Part shown: positions 45,830 to 55,100 of the stretch, piece by piece
How the letters are laid out: each line of letters begins with the position of its first letter
Position numbering within the stretch: the first letter of the stretch is position 1
Assembly (NCBI RefSeq): GCF_018274385.1
Contig: NZ_JAAFYZ010000017.1
Span: 17,798 to 81,797, forward strand
Direction of reading: 5' to 3'
Source of the DNA: Catenulispora pinistramenti
Lineage (GTDB): Bacteria; Actinomycetota; Actinomycetes; Streptomycetales; Catenulisporaceae
DNA: 64,000 nt
Translations under genes and position numbers: made by a program
Notes under the pieces: generated by a model
Told to the model about the DNA's origin: nothing
Seen by the model: only the letters and a program-made list of their open reading frames with translations
The model's database searches: none

Positions 45830-47287
45830 ATGTCCATCGGTGTCACGATGTCAAACCCGGTGTCGCTTTGGCGCAATCGCAACTTCATGCTCTTCCTGAC
45901 CGCGCAGACCCTTTCCTCGGTCGGCGACTCCTTCTCCTATGTGGCGATACCGCTGTTGGTCCTGCACACCACCGGTTCGATCGTGCAGATGGGTCTGGTC
46001 ACCGGTGTGACCGGGGTGGCCTCCATCGGCACCGGCCTGGTCGCCGGGGTCATCGCCGACCGGGTCAACCGCCAGGCCCTGCTGATGGTGTGCGACATCG
46101 CGCGGTTCCTGCTCTACGGCCTGATCCCGGTGGTGTGGCTGTTCTCCCCGCAGCTGTGGTTCATCTACGTGGTGGTCCCGCTCGGCGCGGTCTTCGGCAT
46201 GCTGTTCCGGGTCGGCTACGTGACCGTGGTGCCCAAGCTGGTCTCCTCGGACCAGATCACCGAGGCGAACGGCCGGCTCTACAGCTCCTACGCGGTCGCA
46301 GCCGTGGGCGGCCCGACCGCCGCCGGCTTCATCTCGGGGATCTTCAACCCGTCCGTCGCGATCGCCGTGGACTCGGTCAGCTTCGCGGTCTCCGCGATCG
46401 GCCTGCTGCTGTTGCGCCGACGGACGGACGCGGCCGAGCGGGCCGCACAGAGCGAGACGGCACAGACTGAGACGGCGCAGAGCGAGACCGCGCAGAGCGA
46501 GACCGCACAGAGCGAGACCGCACAGACTGGGACCGCACAGACCGACAGCGGATCCAAATCCGAGGAGAAGCGTCCCGCGCGCCAGGGGATCCGGACGGAC
46601 TTCCTCATCGGCGCCAAGTTCCTGTGGGCGAACGAGATCCTGCGACCGCTGACGATCCGGCTGTCGATCCTGACCTTCCTCACCTACGGCGTGACCGACC
46701 TGATCGTCTTCCACATCAAACACGACCTCAAGCACTCGGACACCTTCGCCGGCTACGTGCTGTCCGCCGGGACCGTGGGCACGTTCATCGCCTCGTCCCT
46801 GGTGGCCCGGCTCCGCAAACGGTTCGGGTTCGGCAAGTGCTGGACCGTGGCCTTCGTGCTGTGCGGGGCGGCCGTGGCCGGGATCGGCCTGACCGGCGTC
46901 ATCCCGGTGGTCGCGCTACTGGCGATGGTCATGCTGGCCTGCACCGGCGTCGCGGGAATCTGTTCCATGTCGTTCCGCCAGGAGGTCACGCCCAGCGATC
47001 TGCTCGGCCGGGTGACGGCCGCGTTCTGGACCATCCACTCGGCCCTGGGCCCGATCGGGGCGGCCGTGCTGACCGCCGCCGCCAGCGGATACGGGGTCCG
47101 CTCCGTCGGCCTGGTCGCCGGGATCGTCATCTCGCTCACCGCCGTCACCGCCGTGGCCACACCGATGTGGCGCGGCGTGAAACCCCAGCCGGACGAGGCG
47201 GATCCCACCGAGCAGGAGCACACCGAGCAGACCCCGGCCGAGGCGCACGCCGACAGCGAAGCGGCGGTCAACCAGGAGGTGAACTGA
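45830..47287 (+). CDS. MFS transporter, probable peptide exporter
   Basis: 485 residues with about 12 membrane helices (LFLTAQTLSSVGDSFSYVAIPLLVL; NRQALLMVCDIARFLLYGLI; and so on), of the MFS_3/EntS-like type. The cytoplasmic central loop (residues ~205-250) has AQSETAQTETAQSET repeats from a 15-bp DNA unit. The start is ATG 45830, whose Shine-Dalgarno (GGGGAG) is close; ATG 45848 is the alternative. First gene of the plus operon: a self-resistance/export role for the NRPS product is likely. Confidence 0.88.
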   Translation: MSIGVTMSNPVSLWRNRNFMLFLTAQTLSSVGDSFSYVAIPLLVLHTTGSIVQMGLVTGVTGVASIGTGLVAGVIADRVNRQALLMVCDIARFLLYGLIPVVWLFSPQLWFIYVVVPLGAVFGMLFRVGYVTVVPKLVSSDQITEANGRLYSSYAVAAVGGPTAAGFISGIFNPSVAIAVDSVSFAVSAIGLLLLRRRTDAAERAAQSETAQTETAQSETAQSETAQSETAQTGTAQTDSGSKSEEKRPARQGIRTDFLIGAKFLWANEILRPLTIRLSILTFLTYGVTDLIVFHIKHDLKHSDTFAGYVLSAGTVGTFIASSLVARLRKRFGFGKCWTVAFVLCGAAVAGIGLTGVIPVVALLAMVMLACTGVAGICSMSFRQEVTPSDLLGRVTAAFWTIHSALGPIGAAVLTAAASGYGVRSVGLVAGIVISLTAVTAVATPMWRGVKPQPDEADPTEQEHTEQTPAEAHADSEAAVNQEVN

Positions 47288-47289
47288 CG

Positions 47290-49236
47290 GTGCGTGCACA
47301 GAGCGCGGGCGCCGAAGTCGGACCCGCCGCCGAACGATCCGTCCTCGACCTGATCGAAGCCACCGCCGCCCGGACCCCTTCGGCCCCCGCCGTCGTCAGT
47401 GGCCAGACCCGACTCACCTACGGCGAACTCGACAAGGCCGCCGACCGCCTGGCGCACCGCCTCCTGGCGGCCGGCGTCGAAGCCCAGACGTGTGTCGGCA
47501 TCCTGATGGAGCGTTCGGCCGCGGCCGTCGTCGCCGTCTTGGCGGTGTGGAAAGCCGGCGCCGCCCACGTTCCCCTGGACGTCGACAGCCCGGACCGCCG
47601 CCGCCGGCAGATCCTCGCGGACGCCGGAGTGCGCCTGGTCCTCACCGATGCCGCGCTCAGCTCCGAACTCGCCGGCGCATCGGTCGAAACAGCGTCGGTC
47701 GAAACAGCGTCGGTCGAAACGCTCGTCGTCGACCTCGCCGCGCTCACCGCCGACGACCGACCGCCGGTCTCCCGGCCGGACCGCTCGATCGGCCCGGCCA
47801 GCCTGGCCTACGTGATCTACACCTCCGGCTCCTCCGGCCGCCCCAAAGGCGTCATGGCCACCCACGGCGGCCTGCTCGGCAACCACCTCGCGTGGGAGAC
47901 CGCCTTCGGGCTGCGCGGAAACATCCGGGCGCACGCCCAGATGGCGAACTTCGCCTTCGACGGGTTCCTCGGCGAACTGGTGCGCGGCCTGTGTTCCGGC
48001 GCGGCGCTCGTCGTGTTCCCCCGTGAGCTTCTGCTCCAGCCCGCACAGCTGCTGGAGTCGCTGCGGGCCGAGGGGATCGACGTCGCCGACTTCGTCCCGC
48101 CGGTGCTGCGGGCGCTGGCCGAGCACGCCGAGAAGGCCGGGGAGTCGCTGGCCTTCCTCAAGACGGTGATCGTGGGCTCGGACGCCTACCCGGCCGCCGA
48201 CCTGGCCCGGGTCGCGAGGCTCGCCGGGCCCGGCACCAAGGTCGTGAACTGCTACGGACTGACCGAGGGCACGATCGACAGCACCTACTTCGTCGTCTCG
48301 CCCGAGGAGGACTACGGCGACGCGGTGATGATCGGGCTCCCGCTGCCGGGGACCGAGGCCCACATCCTTGACGAGGACCTGCGACCGGTGCCGCCCGGAG
48401 CCATCGGCACCCTGTACATCGCCGGATGGACGTTGACCCGCGGCTATCTGGGCGATCCGGGCAAGACCGCGGGAGCCTTCATTCCCCATCCGTTCAGCGG
48501 GCGATCCGGCGAGCGGATGTACCGGACCGGCGACCAGGCACGCTACCGGCAGACGTCGCAGGGTCCGCAGATCGAGTTCATCGGCCGCCGCGACCGCCAG
48601 GTGCAGCTGCGCGGGTACCGGGTCGAGCTCGGCGAGGTGGAGGCGGCGCTGCGCGGTGCGCCCGGCGTGCGGGCCGTCGCAGTGGTCTGTGACGATGACG
48701 ACCCGGCCCGCCTGCGGCTGGCCGCATACCTCGTCGCCGAACCCGGCTCCGAGACGACGGACTGGATCGCGCTCGCGCGGGAAAGCCTTCCGCGCTACAT
48801 GGTTCCGGCCCGGATCGTCCTGGTGTCGGCTCTCCCGATGACCGTGAACGGCAAGGTCGACTACGCGGCCTTGAAGAACGGCGCCGGGACCGAGGTCGCC
48901 CCGGCGGCCGCCCGACCCACACCGGTGGCCGCGAGCACCCGCACCGAGGAGCGCGTGGTCGAGCTGTTCCGTGACGTGCTGCTGCATCCGGGGCTCGGGG
49001 TGGCCGACGACTTCTTCGACAGCGGCGGCGATTCCCTGGGCGCGATGCAGATCATCGCTCAGATCCGCCGGGAGTGGGGCGTCGAGTCCTCGGTCCGGGA
49101 CTTCTTCAAGTCGCCGACCGCGAAGCAGGTGGCCGCCGAGGTCGATCGACAACTCAGCCAGGGGAACGTACGACCCGCGTCCTTCGATCTGATCACCCCG
49201 GCGTTCCGGGAGACCGTCGAATATGCCGAGGAGTGA
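47290..49236 (+). CDS. NRPS adenylation-carrier didomain (A-PCP), first NRPS gene of plus operon
   Basis: 648 residues from GTG 47290, two bases after the exporter stop. A3 YVIYTSGSSGRPKG, A5 NCYGLTEGT, A7 YRTGDQAR and A10 MTVNGKVDYAAL are visible; PCP is FFDSGGDSLGAMQ. Specificity residues by alignment are D-G-G-F-V-V-C-I-D-K, which I cannot match to a known amino acid. A5 (YGLTEG) departs from the common YGPTE. A triplicated SVETA repeat (47685-47725) marks a linker. Without a C domain it is probably an initiation unit. Confidence 0.92.
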   Translation: MRAQSAGAEVGPAAERSVLDLIEATAARTPSAPAVVSGQTRLTYGELDKAADRLAHRLLAAGVEAQTCVGILMERSAAAVVAVLAVWKAGAAHVPLDVDSPDRRRRQILADAGVRLVLTDAALSSELAGASVETASVETASVETLVVDLAALTADDRPPVSRPDRSIGPASLAYVIYTSGSSGRPKGVMATHGGLLGNHLAWETAFGLRGNIRAHAQMANFAFDGFLGELVRGLCSGAALVVFPRELLLQPAQLLESLRAEGIDVADFVPPVLRALAEHAEKAGESLAFLKTVIVGSDAYPAADLARVARLAGPGTKVVNCYGLTEGTIDSTYFVVSPEEDYGDAVMIGLPLPGTEAHILDEDLRPVPPGAIGTLYIAGWTLTRGYLGDPGKTAGAFIPHPFSGRSGERMYRTGDQARYRQTSQGPQIEFIGRRDRQVQLRGYRVELGEVEAALRGAPGVRAVAVVCDDDDPARLRLAAYLVAEPGSETTDWIALARESLPRYMVPARIVLVSALPMTVNGKVDYAALKNGAGTEVAPAAARPTPVAASTRTEERVVELFRDVLLHPGLGVADDFFDSGGDSLGAMQIIAQIRREWGVESSVRDFFKSPTAKQVAAEVDRQLSQGNVRPASFDLITPAFRETVEYAEE

Positions 49237-49239
49237 GAA

Positions 49240-49506
49240 GTGAACCTCTATTACCGGGGCTACCTGCTCGGCGACGTACGTCGGTTCCCCCACTGGTCCG
49301 AACCCCCCGATGCCGCCGGGGCCGAAGACGCCGCTCTCGCCGACGAAACGATCGTCTACCTGCGCGATGACTTCAGTGTGGTGCGCAGCCCGGTCGGGGC
49401 GGACCAGGGCGTGCTGTGGGACGCGATGACACCGCAGTGGCGTGAGTTCTGTGACACGGTGCTGCGCTTCCGGCCACCCCGGGAATCCGCCGATGGACCG
49501 GCCTGA
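49240..49506 (+). CDS. Small protein of unknown function in the NRPS operon (88 residues)
   Basis: GTG 49240 follows GAGGAG and lies three bases after the A-PCP stop; its end overlaps the oxygenase start by 14 bases, so translation in the operon is secure. It is aromatic-rich at the start (MNLYYRGYLLGDVRRFPHW) and near the end (LWDAMTPQWREFCDTVLRFR). It is not MbtH-like: the SLWP and PxGW motifs of that family are missing. No Cys or His cluster beyond single residues. It might be an assembly factor for the A-PCP or the oxygenase. Confidence 0.8.
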   Translation: MNLYYRGYLLGDVRRFPHWSEPPDAAGAEDAALADETIVYLRDDFSVVRSPVGADQGVLWDAMTPQWREFCDTVLRFRPPRESADGPA

Positions 49507-50467
49507 CCTTGGCGAACAGGAACGGGGGCAAGCGGTGGGACTTCCTTACATAGTCCAAGGCGGCGGCGAGAACCTGGCCGACCGGCTGGCCGACGACCGG
49601 GCCGCGATCCGCGACCGGCTGCGCACTGACGGCGCGGTGCTGTTACGGGGATTCGACGTCGGCGGGACGGACGGGTTCGCCGAAGCCGTCCGAGCACTGT
49701 CCGGCGAGCTGCTGCCCTACGAGGAGCGTTCCTCGCCGCGCGAGACCATCAAAGGCCGGGTCTACTCCTCGACCGAATACCCGCCGCACGAAGAGATCTT
49801 CTTCCACAACGAGAACTCCTACCAGCAGTCCTGGCCGATGACGCTGTACTTCCACTGTGTCCAGCCGCCCGCTGCCCACGGGGCGACGCCCCTCGTGGAC
49901 ACCCGGCGGGTGCTGGCCGCCATCGACCCGGCGGTGGTCCAGGAGTTCAGCCGCCGGCGCTGGATGGCGGTGCGCAACTTCCACCCCGATTTCGGACTGC
50001 CCTGGCAGGAGGTCTTCGGGGTCGCCGACCGCGCGGAAGTCCTCAAACTGTGCGGCGACCGCGACATCGATGCCGAGTGGTGCTCGTCGGACCAGCTGCG
50101 CACCACCTCGATCCGCGACGCCGTACACGTCCATCCCGACACCGGGGAGCCGGTCTGGTTCAACCACATCGCGGTCTTCCACATGTCCACGCTTTCCGCC
50201 GATCTCCGCGACGGGCTGCGAGAGTTGTTCCCCGAGCCGGACCTGCCCGCCAACAGCTACTACGGCGACGGCGGCGTGATCCCCGACGATGTCCTGGCCC
50301 ACGTGCGGGACTGCTACCGGTCCGCCGCCACCCGGTTCGACTACCGGCGGGACGACGTGCTCGTCATCGACAACATGCTGACCGCGCACGGCCGCGAACC
50401 CTTCTCCCCGCCCCGGCGGGTCGCGGTCGCGATGGCGGAGCCGACGGATGCCGGGGCGCGGCCGTGA
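49493..50467 (+). CDS. TauD/SyrP-like 2-oxoglutarate or Fe(II) oxygenase
   Basis: 324 residues from ATG 49493, overlapping the preceding small gene. Iron ligands are H105-x-E107 (EIFFHNENSYQ) and the distal H299 (NMLTAHGREPF). The use of Glu in place of the usual Asp matches the clavaminate-synthase/SyrP branch, whose members hydroxylate amino acids either free or PCP-bound. PGxHGGxTP-like AAHGATPLVDTR follows. It is a second hydroxylation system beside the CmlA-like enzyme. Confidence 0.88.
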   Translation: MDRPDLGEQERGQAVGLPYIVQGGGENLADRLADDRAAIRDRLRTDGAVLLRGFDVGGTDGFAEAVRALSGELLPYEERSSPRETIKGRVYSSTEYPPHEEIFFHNENSYQQSWPMTLYFHCVQPPAAHGATPLVDTRRVLAAIDPAVVQEFSRRRWMAVRNFHPDFGLPWQEVFGVADRAEVLKLCGDRDIDAEWCSSDQLRTTSIRDAVHVHPDTGEPVWFNHIAVFHMSTLSADLRDGLRELFPEPDLPANSYYGDGGVIPDDVLAHVRDCYRSAATRFDYRRDDVLVIDNMLTAHGREPFSPPRRVAVAMAEPTDAGARP

Positions 50468-52188
50468 CCGGCGCCCGGTCCGCCGCGACGGTGAGCGCGG
50501 CCTCGTTCGCCCAGGCCCGGATCATGTTCCTGGACGAACTGGCCGCCGGTGCGGGCGGCTATCACATCAGCAGGTCCTTCGACCTGGCCGGTGACCTCGA
50601 TCTGGCGGCCCTGGACCGGGCGGTCCGGGAATGCGCGCGGCGGCACGAGAGCCTGCGTACGTGCTTCGCCGTCGTGGACGGGGAGCTCAAGCAGGTCGTC
50701 ACCGCCCGGCCCCCGGCGGTGCGGATGGTGGACCTCTGCGACGTCCTGGCCGATGCCGACCCGGCCGCCGCCGAGCAGGTCATCGACGGCCTCGTCCGCC
50801 GAGAGGCCGCGACCCCGTTCAACCTCAAGCGGGCCCCGCTGCTGCGGGTGTCGGTGATCCGGACCGCGGCCCGGCAACACGTCCTGACCATCACCTTGCA
50901 CCACATCATCGCGGACGCCCGGTCGTTGGCCGTCTTTCTGGGGGAGGTCGGCGAGCTCTACCGGGCGTATCACGGCGGCGTCGAGCCCGGGCTGGCACCG
51001 CCACCGCTCCAGTACGCCGACTACGCGGCTTGGCAGCGGCGCCGGTTCGACGGCGGCGAGCTGGACCGGCATGCCGAGTACTGGCAAGGGCAGGTCGCGG
51101 GCCTGGTAGAACTACGGTTACGTCCCGACAGGCCCTTGCCGCGCAGACGGTCAGCGCGGGCCGAAGGCCATCGGGTCACCGTGGAGCCGCAGCTCGTGGA
51201 CCGCCTGCGCCGGCTGGGCCGCGAGGAGAACGCCAGCCTTTACATGACCCTGCTGGCCGGATTCAACATCCTGCTTCACCGTGCCACCGGACGCGACGAT
51301 ATCGCCGTCGGCAGCACGGCTTCGGGCCGCGACCGGCCCGAACTCTCGGGCGTCATCGGGATCTTCATCAACATGCTGCTGCTGCGGACCCCGGTGCGGG
51401 CAGACGATTCGCTGCGTGCCGTTCTGCGCCGGGCCGCCACTGTCTGCCAGGACGGTTTCGACCATCAGGAGTTCCCGTTCGAGCGGCTGGTCGCGCTGCG
51501 GGGCGGGGCGCGCGATCCCGAACGTCATCCGTTGTTCCAGACCGTCTTCCAGATGCTCGGCGGGCCCGAGTCGACTCTGGAGCTGTCGGACCTGCGGACC
51601 CGGGTGCGTCCCCTCGACCGGCAGACCCCGGTCTTCGATCTCCTGTGTACGGCAGCAGCCGAGTCCGACGGCAGCCTGACCGTCGAATGGGGATACTCGA
51701 CCGACGTGTTCCAGCCGGACACCGTCGCGCGGCTCGCGGACTGCTGGTTGCTGGTCTTGCGGCGATTGGTGGCCGACCCGGACGGGCTCGTGGACGGATT
51801 CCCGTTGCCCACGCTGCCGGATCTCGCTGACGGGCCCGGTGCCGATGGCGAGGCCGAGACGGTCCAGACCGGGACCGATCCCACTACCGCACCCGATTCC
51901 GCCACCGCACCCGATCCGGCCGCCGCACCCGATCCGGCTGTCGGGCCCACCGAGCAGAAGCTCGCGCAGCTGTGGGGCGAGCTGCTGCAACGGGAGGACA
52001 TCGGGCGGCGGGACAACTTCTTCATCCTGGGCGGCCATTCGCTGCTGGCGCTCGCGGTGCTGTCCCGGATCGATGAGGACTTCGGTGTGAAGCTGCCCCT
52101 GCACCGGTTCTTCGAGCACCGGACCCTGGCCGATCTGGCCGCCGACATCGATGCCGCCGGTGCGCCGCGGTCCCGGGTCGGTGCGTGA
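50464..52188 (+). CDS. NRPS condensation-carrier didomain (C-PCP) lacking an adenylation domain
   Basis: 574 residues from GTG 50464 (GTGA overlap). C domain: N-terminal SFAQARIMFLDEL, active-site LHHIIADARSL (HHxxxDA rather than HHxxxDG), FINMLLLRTPV, HQEFPFERLV. A Pro/Ala/Asp/Thr repeat linker (DSATAPDPAAAPDPA) leads to PCP FFILGGHSLLALA. With no A domain, the carrier must be charged in trans, for example by the free A domain at 38304-40130. It sits next to the C-A-nMT-PCP-C protein. Confidence 0.92.
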   Translation: MTGARSAATVSAASFAQARIMFLDELAAGAGGYHISRSFDLAGDLDLAALDRAVRECARRHESLRTCFAVVDGELKQVVTARPPAVRMVDLCDVLADADPAAAEQVIDGLVRREAATPFNLKRAPLLRVSVIRTAARQHVLTITLHHIIADARSLAVFLGEVGELYRAYHGGVEPGLAPPPLQYADYAAWQRRRFDGGELDRHAEYWQGQVAGLVELRLRPDRPLPRRRSARAEGHRVTVEPQLVDRLRRLGREENASLYMTLLAGFNILLHRATGRDDIAVGSTASGRDRPELSGVIGIFINMLLLRTPVRADDSLRAVLRRAATVCQDGFDHQEFPFERLVALRGGARDPERHPLFQTVFQMLGGPESTLELSDLRTRVRPLDRQTPVFDLLCTAAAESDGSLTVEWGYSTDVFQPDTVARLADCWLLVLRRLVADPDGLVDGFPLPTLPDLADGPGADGEAETVQTGTDPTTAPDSATAPDPAAAPDPAVGPTEQKLAQLWGELLQREDIGRRDNFFILGGHSLLALAVLSRIDEDFGVKLPLHRFFEHRTLADLAADIDAAGAPRSRVGA

Positions 52189-55100
52189 TGCCCGCGCAGG
52201 GCGGCCCGCTGCCCGGGGACGTCGCCGTCTCCTCGGCACAGCGCCGCGTCCTGTTCCTGGACCAGCTCGTCCCGGGCAGCGCCTTCTACACCAGCGTCAA
52301 CCCGTTCTCGCTGACCGGGCCGCTGGACGTCGCAGTGCTCGAACACTGTTTGCGCGAGATCGTCAGGCGTCAGCAGGTATTGCGGACCACGTTCCCCACC
52401 GTGGACGGGATGGCGGTGCAGCGGGTCGGGCCCGCGAGCCGGCCGCCGCTGCCGGTCGTCGATCTGCGGTCCCTGGATCCGGCGAGCCGGCAACGGGCCG
52501 TCGCCCGCCTGATCGAGCTTGAGCACACCGTCCCGTTCGCCCTGGCCGAGCAGCCGCCGGTACGGTTCCGGCTACTCGTCCTGTCCGCCGAACGGCACAT
52601 CCTGATCGCCACCTTCCATCACGTGGCGGTCGACGGCTGGGCGCTGGCGGTGTTCGGCGAGGAGCTGAACCGGCTCTACGACGCTTTCGTCATCGGCCTG
52701 CCTTCTCCGCTGCCGCCGCTCCCGCGGCACTACGTGGACTACAGCCGCGCCGAGCAGGAGTGGTCGCGCAGCGCCGAGGCCGAAGACCAACTCACCTGGT
52801 GGGAAACGCGGTTGAGCGGGGCCCCACCGGAGTTGGAGCTGCCCTTCGACCGTCCCCGGCCGCCGGTGCAGAGCCATCGCGGGGCCACCCACTGTTTCCC
52901 GCTCGCCGCGGATCTGACGGCGGATCTGCGGCGACTCGGCGCGCAGGCCGGGGCGAGCCTGTACATGGTGCTGCTCGCCGGGTTCGCGAGCGTGCTGGGC
53001 CGGTTCAGCGGTCAGAACGAGGTCGTGGTGGGCGGTGCGGTCGCCGGCCGTCGGGAGGCGGAGCTGGACCGGCTCATCGGCTTCTTCGCCAACACGCTGC
53101 TGTTCCGTGTCGACCTGTCCGGCGCACCGACCTTCGACCAGCTTCTGACGCGGGTCAAGCGGACGTGCCTCGACGCGTACGCACGCCAGGAGACGCCGGT
53201 CGACGCCATCGCGGAGCGCCTGTTCCCGCGACGCACCCTGGGCCGGAATCCGCTCTTCCAAGTCAATTTCACGCTGCACAACACTCCGCCGCTGGCCGAG
53301 GCGATGGGTGAGCTGGCCGTCGTCCGGCTCGACACCGAGTCCGGCGCCGCCCGCTTCGATCTCGACCTCGGCATCCTGGAGTCGGCCGACGGGCTGGACT
53401 GCTCGCTGCACTTCGCCACCGACCTGTTCGACCGGGCGACCGTGGCCCGCATCGCCGATGCCCTTGTGCTGTCGCTGGCTGCGGCGGTCGGGAACCCCGC
53501 AGGCGCTGTCAGAGCTCTGCCGATCATGTCCGAACGCGACCGGCACCGGGTGCTGGTCGAGTGGAACGACACTGCCACCGACACTGAAACTGACACCGCC
53601 GCTGACACCGCCACCGCCTCCGAGGCGCCGGCATCGACCCTCGACGCGCTGATCTCGGCGCAGGCGGCGAGAACACCGGCAGCCGTGGCGGTCGCCGCGG
53701 GGGATGCCGAACTCACCTATGCGGAGTTCGACAAGGCGTCCAACCGGCTGGCCCGTCATCTTGTCGAGCTCGGTGTTCGGCGCGGAACGGTCGTCGCGGT
53801 GCTCTTGGAAAGTTCATCAGAGCTGATAGTCACGCTTGTGGCCATCCTCAAGGCCGGTGGCGCGTATCTGCCGCTCGATCCCGCTCACCCGCTGCTACGG
53901 CTCGACGCGGCCCTTGCCGACAGCGGTGCCGCTTTCCTGGTCACCCGCGGCGACGTCCAACCCGTCCTCAAGCCGGAGCACGCGCGCGTCGTGCGCCTGG
54001 ACGAGGAGCGCGGCGCCGTCGCCGCTCGCCCGAACGCTCCGCTGCCGTCCGTCACCACGCCCGACGACATCCTGTACCTGATGTACACCTCGGGCTCGAC
54101 CGGGCGGCCGAAGGCCGTGATGCTGACGCATCGCAGCGTCGTCAACTATCTGACATGGGCGGCGCGGGCGTACGCCGCGGAGTCCGGCCCGGACGTCGGC
54201 CTCAACTCCTCGCCCGCCTACGACCTGACGGTCACCAGCGTCTTCGTCACGTTGCTCACCGGTCGGCGACTGCTCATCCCGGCCCCGGCCGATCCCCGCG
54301 AGCCGGGCGCCGCGCTTCGCATGCTGGCGGACGCCAAGCCGGACCTGGCCTTCCTGAAAGTCACGCCCGCGCATCTGCGGCTGCTCGAACACGCCGGACA
54401 GTCACGGAACCTCGCAGCCCTCACGCGTACGCTGGTCATCGGCGGCGAAGCTCTGCACGAGGAAGCGATCCCCGACTTGTCCGGCGGGCTCCAGGCGGTC
54501 AACGAGTACGGGCCCACCGAGACCGCCGTGGCTTGTACCGCGTACCGGTTCTCGGCCTACGGCAGCCCCTTCGGCCGAGTCCCGATCGGCAGACCGATCC
54601 ACAACACCCGGGTCTACGTACTGGACTCCGCCATGCAGCCGGTCCCGATCGGGGTGACCGGCGAGCTCTACGTGGGTGGTACGGGTGTGGCCCTGGGGTA
54701 CTGGCAGCGACCGGCCGAGACCGCGGCCCGCTTCGTTCCGGATCCGTTCGGCGACGAGCCGGGCGCGCGGCTGTACCGCACCGGCGACTTCGTGCGCTAT
54801 CTGCCGGACGGCGACCTGGAGTACCTGGGACGTCGGGACGACCAGGTCAAGGTGCGCGGGCAGCGGGTCGAACTCGGCGAGATCTCGGCGGCGTTGGAGG
54901 CCTGCGAGCCGGTGCGGCAGTGCGCCGTCGACTTCAGTCGGACGGCCGACGGAACCGAGCGGATCGTCGCGTTCCTGTGCCTGCGCGACCAGTCCGACGC
55001 TGTGGACGAGGCCTGGCAGGGCGACCGGGTGGAGGAGTGGCGAAGGCTCTACGAGAATCTCTACAGCGGACCGCACGACGGCGACCCGGCCCTCAACCTG

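Noticed and set aside
46753..49293. 846-codon minus-strand ORF opposite an A-PCP gene
   Set aside because: Shadow frame; the plus strand has all A-domain motifs and correct operon overlaps.
49240..49506. Considered as an MbtH-like protein because of size and location
   Set aside because: The expected SLWP and PxGW motifs of MbtH proteins are absent.
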